Shown here piece by piece: positions 51,947-59,075 of a stretch of 64,000 nt of DNA (its first letter is position 1; each line of letters opens with the position of its first letter). The notes below the pieces were generated by a model. The model saw only the letters and a list, made by a program, of their open reading frames with translations. It was not told the origin of the DNA and made no database searches. Source of the DNA: Flavobacteriia bacterium (GTDB lineage: Bacteria > Bacteroidota > Bacteroidia > Flavobacteriales > Weeksellaceae); assembly GCA_015999765.1 (NCBI GenBank), contig JAECQR010000001.1, positions 310,001-374,000 on the forward strand, given 5' to 3'. The translations under genes and the position numbers were made by a program.

Positions 51947-52444
51947 CTAAAAGTTCTGTTCGTCTGCGCTTGGGCCGTAACTTGCGGGAACGGGAATGTC
52001 ATTTAACCGGTAATAAACGCCCAGTTGCGCCCGGTGATGGGTAAGCTGATTCAAAGCGTGGCGTATTGCGCTGTATTTGCTGTAATCTGCCAAAAGCTGA
52101 TCGCCCATGTACATTGCCCATTTACCGCTAAGGCTGTCTTCCGAAAGTTGATTCATCGCAGCATTACTTTGGGCGTAAAATTCTTCTAGTTTTTCCTTCA
52201 GTTCTTCCCCCGAAGTCAGATTTAGAGGTTTGTAATCACCTGCTGCGAAATCGAGTTTTTCTGTGTTCAGGATAGTCTCCGGCCAACCTACAATTTCCAC
52301 GATATGGGTGGCCAGCGGCATCATTTTCATGCTTTTTTCGTGAGGCGCGTAATCATTTTTACCCTCAGGAAATCGGTCTATAAAACGTTTAGTAGTTTCA
52401 TATTCCTGCTGGAGCTCATCTTTCAAATTTTGTAACGTTTCCAT
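51947..52444 (-). CDS. DinB-family putative metal-dependent hydrolase
   Basis: A 165-residue four-helix DinB/YfiT-type protein. The three metal-binding His expected in the family fit ATHIVEIVGW, AIRHALNQL and THHRAQLGVYYRLND, the last being the strong signature. Members include thiol transferases and uncharacterised enzymes; no particular role can be inferred. It is the only leftward gene inside the barrel-GLPGLI cluster and looks unrelated to it. Confidence 0.9.
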   Translation of the reverse strand: METLQNLKDELQQEYETTKRFIDRFPEGKNDYAPHEKSMKMMPLATHIVEIVGWPETILNTEKLDFAAGDYKPLNLTSGEELKEKLEEFYAQSNAAMNQLSEDSLSGKWAMYMGDQLLADYSKYSAIRHALNQLTHHRAQLGVYYRLNDIPVPASYGPSADEQNF

Positions 52445-52572
52445 ATTATTTATTTTTTCAGGAATTAAAGTTAAAACGAAATGAAGAAGTTCTGGTCACA
52501 AAAAAATATAATTTATTCTTAAAATTCTGTAACAAATTATCAAGACCACGCACTAATTATTAAAATCAGAAC

Positions 52573-53469
52573 ATGAAAAAATTTGCAAGCCTGTTTTTAC
52601 TGACTTTGTTTTTTGCCGCAAATGCGCAGGAAACCGCCAACAGATTCTTCTATGAACTCAACTTCAAACCGAAGAAAGATTCTGCAAGAACTGAAAAAGT
52701 AATGATGATTCTCGATATTACAAAAGAGAAATCAATTTACCGGGATTATACTATGGTTGCACAGGATTCAATTTTGAAAATTCAAGTGGAAGCGATGCAG
52801 AAATCCGGTGTTTTCAAGGATTTCTCGAAAATGGTGACGATGCCTAAATTTTCAGAAAAAGTATATAAATTCTATCCGGACATGAAAATTCAATATGTGG
52901 AGCGCATTTCAAGCGGTTTTACGCCCCTAAATATTGGATATAACGACGATACTAAACTGAACTGGAAAATATCCAATGAGAAGGCAAAAATCGGCAGTTA
53001 CAATACCCAGAAAGCCACAACCGAATTCGGTGGCAGAACATGGAATGCATGGTTTACTCCAGATATTCCGCTGCAGGACGGACCTTATAAATTTCATGGT
53101 TTGCCAGGTCTTATCGTAAAGATCGAAGATGATGGCAAAAATTATTCATGGGAGCTGAAAGGAAATAAAAAAGTAGAAAACTTTAATGAGGTTACTTATC
53201 TGGAAACCCTTTCACCCGGCGGAAACGGTGGAAAAGTACAGGAAGTTACCCGTGAAAAATTCACTAAGACTTTCACCGATTTTAAGAAAGATCCTTTTGC
53301 ATCCGCTAGACCAATGTTAAGACCCGAGATGCTTTCTCAAAAAATGCCCGGAAGCGATATGACCATAGGAGATATGGTAAAACAGCAGGAAAAAATGCTG
53401 AAAGATTTTTACGGAGCAAACAACAATCCGATAGAAATTGAGGTTACCCCAGCTAAGGCCAAAAAGTAG
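52573..53469 (+). CDS. GLPGLI family protein (second copy)
   Basis: A 298-residue exported protein with signal peptide MKKFASLFLLTLFFAANAQ. The motif is at residues 176-181 (KFHGLPGLIVKIED), preceded by KATTEFGGRTWNAWFTPDIPLQDGPY, almost the same wording as the first copy. The two share their full domain plan and are paralogues. The C-terminus is again helical and charged. It has its own intergenic region and terminator and is separated from the first copy by the DinB gene. Confidence 0.93.
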   Translation: MKKFASLFLLTLFFAANAQETANRFFYELNFKPKKDSARTEKVMMILDITKEKSIYRDYTMVAQDSILKIQVEAMQKSGVFKDFSKMVTMPKFSEKVYKFYPDMKIQYVERISSGFTPLNIGYNDDTKLNWKISNEKAKIGSYNTQKATTEFGGRTWNAWFTPDIPLQDGPYKFHGLPGLIVKIEDDGKNYSWELKGNKKVENFNEVTYLETLSPGGNGGKVQEVTREKFTKTFTDFKKDPFASARPMLRPEMLSQKMPGSDMTIGDMVKQQEKMLKDFYGANNNPIEIEVTPAKAKK

Positions 53470-53496
53470 TCATTCATAGCTAAATTATATTTTTGT

Positions 53497-53533
53497 AAAC
53501 CTTGGAACATATTTATGTTTCAGGGTTTTTTTA
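53497..53533 (+). terminator. Terminator after the second GLPGLI gene
   Basis: A 14-bp stem with two G-T pairs (AAACCTTGGAACAT against ATGTTTCAGGGTTT) and an ATTT loop is followed by more T. Confidence 0.85.
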
Positions 53534-53580
53534 TGACTCTTTTCACCCCGAAAGCTTATTTAGATTAAATTTAAATAGCG

Positions 53581-53588
53581 TATATTTG
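53581..53588 (+). promoter_or_regulatory. Candidate feoAB -7 element (TATATTTG)
   Basis: TATATTTG matches TAnnTTTG and ends 13 bp before the GTG start of feoA, implying a very short leader. Confidence 0.55.
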
Positions 53589-53601
53589 CGATAAATTTTT
53601 A

Positions 53602-53859
53602 GTGTTGAAAAGAGATAATTCAGACAAATTATGTTGTTTCCCGAAAAACGAGTTAGGGAAAATCGTGGGTTACGAAAACGACGACCTTAAGATGCCTAAT
53701 AAAATTATTGAAATGGGACTTCTGCCCGAAACAGCCTTTAAAATCCTCTATCAGGCTCCCTTCAGCGGGCCGCTTTACGTAGAGTTCGGTGATGAAAAAA
53801 GCAGAATTGCACTTCGTGAAGAAGAAGCACGGTTTATCATCGTGGAAGCTTTAAATTAA
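53602..53859 (+). CDS. feoA: FeoA-family ferrous iron transport protein
   Basis: An 85-residue SH3-fold protein that accompanies FeoB. Marks are KNELGKIVGYENDDLKMPNKIIEMGLLPETAFKIL, including the family E-M-G-L-x-P-G/E-T motif, and GPLYVEFGDEKSRIALREEEARFI. There is no ATG near the N-terminus: GTG 53602 or TTG 53605 must serve, and both fit the promoter position. It is 38 bp ahead of feoB in the same direction. Confidence 0.92.
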   Translation: MLKRDNSDKLCCFPKNELGKIVGYENDDLKMPNKIIEMGLLPETAFKILYQAPFSGPLYVEFGDEKSRIALREEEARFIIVEALN

Positions 53860-53897
53860 ATTTCAATCATTTTCTTCGGAAATAAGCCGAATTAGCA

Positions 53898-55934
53898 ATG
53901 CAGAACATCTTAAAAAATAAACAAATTCTTCTCGTAGGAAATCCTAACGTAGGTAAATCAACCGTGTTTAACCTGTTATGCAACAAAACGCAGAAAACAG
54001 GTAATTATGCCGGTGTTACCGTAGCAAGTCATTCCGGAAACTACGAGTACAAAGGTGAAGAGGTGGAAGTTATCGATTTGCCGGGTTCATACAGCGTTTA
54101 TCCCACATCAGAAGATGAAGCAATCTTCTCCAAATTTTTAGTTGAGGAGCAGCAAAATTACTCCGGTGTCATTTATATTCTTGAAGCCTTAAGTATAAAA
54201 AGGGGTTTACTGCTTTTTCAGCAGATTCAGGATTTGGGTATTCCGGTTTTACTCGTAATCAATCAGATTGACCAGGCCGAAAGAAGAGGAATTAACATTA
54301 ATGTTGATGAGCTTTCTAAAGAGTTGGGAGTAACCGTTTTGCAGACGAATGCGAAACAGAACCAGGGAATCGAAAAATTGCGCGAGGAGATTTTCAAGAG
54401 TAATTTTTCCAGATCAGAGAGTGTTTCTTTTGAAATTCCGCTGGAGCAAAAAGGTCTTGTGTTCAAAATTTTATCCGAAACCAAAGAAAGCAATCAGTAT
54501 AAGGTCTGGACGTTACTTTCTTCCGACACGTATCTGGGTAAACTCGAATCTGTAAAAGATCAAATGAATCAGGATGAGATTAAATGTCTTGTTCCCAAGA
54601 GATTGCAGACCCAGGAAACCATCAGACGTTACCAGAATATCGACCGTATTATTACGAAAGTTTTATCTAAAAAGCCGAATTTTAAGGAATTGCTGACAGA
54701 GAGATTAGATAAAATTCTGGTGCACCAGTTCTGGGGCTATGTTGTGTTTGCATTTATTCTGCTGATCATTTTCCAGAGTGTTTTTTTCCTTGCAGAATAC
54801 CCAATGAACTGGATTTCCGATGCATTCTTTTGGCTGTCATCATTTACTGCTGAGCATCTTCCGGACGGTCCGCTTAACTCGTTAATTTCCAATGGAATTA
54901 TTCCGGGAATCGGAGGAATCGCAATGTTTGCACCCCAAATCGGGATCCTGCTTTATTTTCTCTATCTGCTTGAAGATTCAGGCTATATGTCAAGGGTGAT
55001 ATTTTTAATGGACCGTTTTCTGAAACCTTTCGGTCTGAACGGGAAAAGTATTGTTCCTTTAGTTTCTGGCACTGCATGTGCCATTCCTGCGGTAATGTCC
55101 ACCCGGAATATTGAGAATGTAAAAGAAAGATTGATCACCATTCTTGTGACCCCATTTATGACCTGCTCAGCAAGACTTCCGGTGTACAGTATTATAATTT
55201 CACTGGTTATTCCCGATCATTATTTCCTTGGAATCAGTTATAAGGCGCTGGTATTGATGGGAATGTATTTCCTGGGATTCTTCGCTGCCCTTTTTTCTGC
55301 TCTTTTGCTTAAGAAACTAATTAAAAACAAGTCAAAATCTTTTCTCGTGATGGATTTGCCTTCATACAAAATGCCGCTTTTCGGGTATGATTTTAAATTG
55401 ATGCTGAGCAAAGTATGGGAATTTATCACCGGAGCAGGTAAAATTATTTTCTTCTTCAGTATCATCATTTGGGCGTTCAGTTATCTCGGACCAAAACAAA
55501 ATGAGAATGAAATGGTTGCAACCGACGTGAAATTAGAGCATTCTTACCTTGCCAAGGCCGGTAAATTCATTGAGCCTGCAATTGCGCCGTTAGGATACGA
55601 CTGGAAAATGGGTGTCGGCGTATTGACGAGTTTCGTAGCCCGTGAAGTTTTTGTAGGAACACTTTCAACACTATACAGTTTGGATGAAGAAGCCCCGGAA
55701 GACAGAATCATCGATAAAATGCGGAATGATACAAAACCCAACGGTGAAAAAGTTTTCAGCTTTGCCACCGGAATTTCTATTCTGATATTTTATGCGTTCG
55801 CAATGCAGTGCGCATCTACCTTGGCCGTAGTTTACAGAGAAACAAAATCCTGGAAATGGACTCTGGCTCAGCTTTTCGGAATGTCGGGACTGGCTTATAT
55901 CGCTTCATTTATAACCTATCAGTTACTTAAATAA
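53898..55934 (+). CDS. feoB: Ferrous iron transporter FeoB
   Basis: Imports Fe(II) across the inner membrane. The 678-residue protein has an N-terminal G domain with GNPNVGKST (14-22), the switch region TGNYAGVTVA, DLPGSYS (G3) and NQIDQAE (G4). A helical domain follows to about residue 270. The membrane domain (about 280-675) has the two Gate motifs including SGTACAIPAVMSTRNIE and TPFMTCSARLPVYS, and ends QLLK. The length is on the short side for FeoB but all domains are present. Its stop overlaps the next start by one base. Confidence 0.96.
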   Translation: MQNILKNKQILLVGNPNVGKSTVFNLLCNKTQKTGNYAGVTVASHSGNYEYKGEEVEVIDLPGSYSVYPTSEDEAIFSKFLVEEQQNYSGVIYILEALSIKRGLLLFQQIQDLGIPVLLVINQIDQAERRGININVDELSKELGVTVLQTNAKQNQGIEKLREEIFKSNFSRSESVSFEIPLEQKGLVFKILSETKESNQYKVWTLLSSDTYLGKLESVKDQMNQDEIKCLVPKRLQTQETIRRYQNIDRIITKVLSKKPNFKELLTERLDKILVHQFWGYVVFAFILLIIFQSVFFLAEYPMNWISDAFFWLSSFTAEHLPDGPLNSLISNGIIPGIGGIAMFAPQIGILLYFLYLLEDSGYMSRVIFLMDRFLKPFGLNGKSIVPLVSGTACAIPAVMSTRNIENVKERLITILVTPFMTCSARLPVYSIIISLVIPDHYFLGISYKALVLMGMYFLGFFAALFSALLLKKLIKNKSKSFLVMDLPSYKMPLFGYDFKLMLSKVWEFITGAGKIIFFFSIIIWAFSYLGPKQNENEMVATDVKLEHSYLAKAGKFIEPAIAPLGYDWKMGVGVLTSFVAREVFVGTLSTLYSLDEEAPEDRIIDKMRNDTKPNGEKVFSFATGISILIFYAFAMQCASTLAVVYRETKSWKWTLAQLFGMSGLAYIASFITYQLLK

Positions 55935-56083
55935 TGGAAACCGAATTAATTTTGCAGTATGTGCTTGTCGCGGTAATTGTATTGTTTGCGGCATATTCGA
56001 TTTACAGAATATTGAAAAAAACGTTCTCTCCAGGTAAGTTTAAAAAAGGAAAACCGGGCTGTGATTCAGATTGCTGTTCATAA
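55934..56083 (+). CDS. FeoB-associated Cys-rich membrane protein (49 aa)
   Basis: A small gene below usual length cut-offs. The ATG at 55934 overlaps the feoB stop as TAATG, and translation ends at TAA 56081-56083. The 49-residue product has one membrane helix (residues 5-24, LILQYVLVAVIVLFAAYSIY), a basic stretch (KKTFSPGKFKKGK), and ends GCDSDCCS with three Cys. This fits the FeoB-associated Cys-rich family (PF12669), thought to aid FeoB. Overlap with feoB makes it a real gene of this operon. Confidence 0.88.
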   Translation: METELILQYVLVAVIVLFAAYSIYRILKKTFSPGKFKKGKPGCDSDCCS

Positions 56084-56113
56084 TCAGTTCACGTCGTGTA
56101 TTTTTTTTATTCG

Positions 56114-56121
56114 TAATTTTG
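56114..56121 (+). promoter_or_regulatory. Candidate glmM -7 element (TAATTTTG)
   Basis: TAATTTTG matches TAnnTTTG 38 bp before the glmM ATG. Confidence 0.55.
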
Positions 56122-56159
56122 CGGCAGTTTAAATCAAACGTTTAAAAATCAATTATTCA

Positions 56160-57542
56160 ATGGCTTTAATTAAAAGTATATCAGGGATCCGCGGCACCAT
56201 TGGTGGAAAAGTAAACGAAAATCTTACCCCGCTTGATGTGGTGAAATTCACATCTGCTTTCGGAACCTGGCTTCAAAATAATAAAAACAAAAAGAATTTA
56301 ACACTTGTGGTTGGCCGCGATGCCCGGATTTCCGGCGCGATGGTTAATTCTCTGGTAACAGCAACGCTGCAGGGATTGGGAATTCATGTGGTGGATTTGG
56401 GACTTTCAACTACTCCAACTGTTGAGGTTATGGTTCCTGAACTGAATGCCGACGGCGGAATTATTTTAACAGCATCCCACAACCCAAAACAGTGGAACGC
56501 TTTAAAACTTTTGAATGAAAAAGGAGAATTCATCACTGGCGAAAACGGCGGGGAAGTTTTAGCGTTAGCTGAATCAGAAAATTTCAATTTTGCTGAGGTT
56601 GACGATTTAGGGAAATATGAAACCCGTGACGACGGTTTTGCAATTCATATTCAGAAAATTCTGGATTTACCGATGGTAGATGCCGAAGCCATTAAAGCTA
56701 AAAAATATAAAATCGTAGTTGATGCGGTAAATTCGACGGGCGGAATTGCTATTCCGGAGCTTTTAGAACATTTGGGCTGCGAAGTCATTAAATTGTATTG
56801 TGAGCCGAACGGTCATTTTCCTCATAATCCCGAACCTTTAAAGGAGCACTTGGGCGATATCTGCGAACTCGTGAAAAAAGAAAAAGCAGATCTGGGAATC
56901 GTAGTTGATCCGGATGTAGATCGTCTGGCCTTGGTAGACGAAAATGGCGAACTTTTTGGTGAAGAATACACACTGGTTGCGGTAGCAGATTATCTGCTGA
57001 AGAATAAAAAAGGAGCTGCGATTTCAAATCTTTCTTCGAGCCGGGCTTTGCGGGATGTGGCTTTAAACCATGATTCAGAGTATTTCGCGAGTGCAGTAGG
57101 AGAGGTGAATGTAGTAACCTTAATGAAGGATAGAAACGCTGTTATTGGCGGTGAAGGAAATGGTGGGATCATTTATCCTGAGCTTCACTATGGAAGGGAT
57201 TCTTTAGTAGGTGTTGCTCTGTTTTTGACACATTTGGCCAAGGAAAACAAAACAGTTTCCGAACTCCGCGCCACGTATCCTTCTTATTTCATGGGTAAAA
57301 AGAAAATTGAACTCACGCCGGATATCGATGTGGATTCACTTTTAACTAAAATGGAAAAGGAATATCAAAATGAAGAGGTTTCCACTGTTGACGGCGTAAA
57401 GATTGATTTCGAAAAAAATTGGGTGCATTTAAGAAAATCCAATACCGAACCGATTATCAGAATATATACCGAAGCTTTTTCGCAGGAAGAAGCCGACAGT
57501 TTGGGAGACCAAATGATTGCCAAAATAAAAAGTTTGATTTAA
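56160..57542 (+). CDS. glmM: Phosphoglucosamine mutase
   Basis: Converts glucosamine-6-phosphate to glucosamine-1-phosphate for UDP-GlcNAc synthesis. The 460-residue alpha-D-phosphohexomutase has SGIRGTIGG at residues 8-16, the phosphoserine loop TASHNPKQWN with Ser106, the metal loop DPDVDRLALVD, the sugar loop GEGNGGIIYPE, and the C-terminal phosphate-binding RKSNTEPIIRIY. The second-loop wording and the SISGIRGTIG start suit the GlmM-like group of Bacteroidota. A phosphomannomutase/phosphoglucomutase is the alternative, but GlmM is the usual call for this type. Confidence 0.88.
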   Translation: MALIKSISGIRGTIGGKVNENLTPLDVVKFTSAFGTWLQNNKNKKNLTLVVGRDARISGAMVNSLVTATLQGLGIHVVDLGLSTTPTVEVMVPELNADGGIILTASHNPKQWNALKLLNEKGEFITGENGGEVLALAESENFNFAEVDDLGKYETRDDGFAIHIQKILDLPMVDAEAIKAKKYKIVVDAVNSTGGIAIPELLEHLGCEVIKLYCEPNGHFPHNPEPLKEHLGDICELVKKEKADLGIVVDPDVDRLALVDENGELFGEEYTLVAVADYLLKNKKGAAISNLSSSRALRDVALNHDSEYFASAVGEVNVVTLMKDRNAVIGGEGNGGIIYPELHYGRDSLVGVALFLTHLAKENKTVSELRATYPSYFMGKKKIELTPDIDVDSLLTKMEKEYQNEEVSTVDGVKIDFEKNWVHLRKSNTEPIIRIYTEAFSQEEADSLGDQMIAKIKSLI

Positions 57543-57638
57543 GATCGCTTTTTATTAATTTTAGGACTACTAATAAAAACGTTTTTCCGAAGTTTGTAAG
57601 CAGGCTTCAAATTTTGGAAACAACATTGAGAAAATAAA

Positions 57639-59009
57639 TTGGAAGAATTTTTTGAAAACGAACTCATTAAGAAGTTCGAAGAAATGGTAGAAAATAACGA
57701 TGAACTCTATTTCGAAACCGAAGAATACGAGGATATCATTATTTATTATCTAGAAATGGGCGACATTTCCTTCGCGGAAATGGCAACCAATTATGCGCTT
57801 AAACTTCATCCTAATTCCTTAGAACTGAAAATAAAAAAGTTTGAGGTTCTACTTGAACTTGAAAATTATACGCAGGCCAAAGAACTGATGCAGGAACTGC
57901 AGGAAGCATCGATGGAGAGCACCGATTTTCTGGTGTGCTGCGCAAAATATTATTCGAATCTGGGGAATCCAAGACGCGCGATTACTTTTTGTGAAAGAGC
58001 CCTGGAATTGGAAGAGGAGGAAAACTTTCTGCACAATTTCATTGCAGATGAATATGTGAATCTGGAAGATCCATTCAACGCATTGAAACATTATAAACTG
58101 GCTTTAAAATTTGATCAGCAGGACGAATACTCTTTAGAAAACGTGATGTTCTGCTACAATCAGCTCAGCAGAAGCGACGAGGCAATTGAATTCCTTAACG
58201 GATATCTGAACGAGTTTGCGTTCTCTGAAACAGCCTGGTACGAATACGGACAGTTCTATTTCAACCGCAAAAATTATGAGGAAGCGATTCGCGGGTTTGA
58301 CTATCTTTTGGCTATAAATCCACAATCTGTAGGAGTGTATGCCAACAAAGCGGCATGTTATGAAGCGATGGGAGAGTGGCTGAAAGCAATTGCTGTTTAT
58401 GAAGAAATGCTCGAACTTGAGTATACGAAGTCTTTTACCTTCTACAAAATCGGGTTGTGTTATAAAGAAAACAAGCAGCCGGTTTCAGCGCTGAATGCGT
58501 TCCAGAAATCTTTGAGAGACGATCCGCAGTTTTATCTGTCAATGATGGAGCAATCTTATATCTACGAAGAAATGGGCGGCATGAAAGAGGCGCTGCACTT
58601 TGCAAAAGAAGCAGTTTCAATGAATGATAACAATTTAGATTATCAGAAAAGACTCGCATTTCTTTACATCGATTCCGGAAGTTTTGAAGAAAGTTTAATT
58701 TGTCTTAAGAAGCTTGTAGATTTCGAACCTAACCGGTTTTATAACTGGTACGCGTACTCAGAAGTTTTAATGCTGATTGGCGAATTTGAGGATGCGATAA
58801 CTGTTTTAAAGCAGGCGACTAAAATCCATAACCGCGCAGAAATCTATTATCAGCTGAGCAATTGTTATTTCCATCTCAACAGCCAGAAAGAGGGCAGAAA
58901 AGCCTTGGATGTGGCGTTAGATTTGGATCCAAATCTTCTGGAAGATATGAAACAGAAATACCCATTTATTAAAGATGAGGTTGAGAAAGTAAAAACAAAG
59001 AAGAAATAA
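57639..59009 (+). CDS. Tetratricopeptide repeat protein
   Basis: A 456-residue soluble protein made almost fully of TPR helix pairs, with about ten repeats from residue 30 on (ADEYVNLEDPFNALKHYKLALKFD, VYANKAACYEAMGEWLKAIAVYEEML, EIYYQLSNCYFHLNSQKEGRKALDVALDLDP). The N-terminal 40 residues are acidic, and the C-terminus ends in KVKTKKK. There is no signal peptide. The start codon is TTG at 57639, giving MEEFFENELIKKFEEM; no ATG gives a better N-terminus. It is a scaffolding or protein-binding protein of unknown partner, 97 bp after glmM, and faces clpC across a terminator. Confidence 0.88.
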   Translation: MEEFFENELIKKFEEMVENNDELYFETEEYEDIIIYYLEMGDISFAEMATNYALKLHPNSLELKIKKFEVLLELENYTQAKELMQELQEASMESTDFLVCCAKYYSNLGNPRRAITFCERALELEEEENFLHNFIADEYVNLEDPFNALKHYKLALKFDQQDEYSLENVMFCYNQLSRSDEAIEFLNGYLNEFAFSETAWYEYGQFYFNRKNYEEAIRGFDYLLAINPQSVGVYANKAACYEAMGEWLKAIAVYEEMLELEYTKSFTFYKIGLCYKENKQPVSALNAFQKSLRDDPQFYLSMMEQSYIYEEMGGMKEALHFAKEAVSMNDNNLDYQKRLAFLYIDSGSFEESLICLKKLVDFEPNRFYNWYAYSEVLMLIGEFEDAITVLKQATKIHNRAEIYYQLSNCYFHLNSQKEGRKALDVALDLDPNLLEDMKQKYPFIKDEVEKVKTKKK

Positions 59010-59031
59010 TTAATCCTCACAGATAACAAAA

Positions 59032-59062
59032 AAACCCCGGTCAAATTTGACCGGGGTTTCTT
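59032..59062. terminator. Bidirectional terminator (perfect 28-bp palindrome)
   Basis: AAACCCCGGTCAAA is followed at once by its exact reverse complement, with A-runs and T-runs outside. It lies between the convergent TPR and clpC genes. Confidence 0.92.
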
Positions 59063-59075
59063 ATGATGTTGAAGA

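Noticed and set aside
54263-54493. Leftward open frame inside feoB
   Set aside because: Shadow of the feoB G-domain region, with no features of its own.
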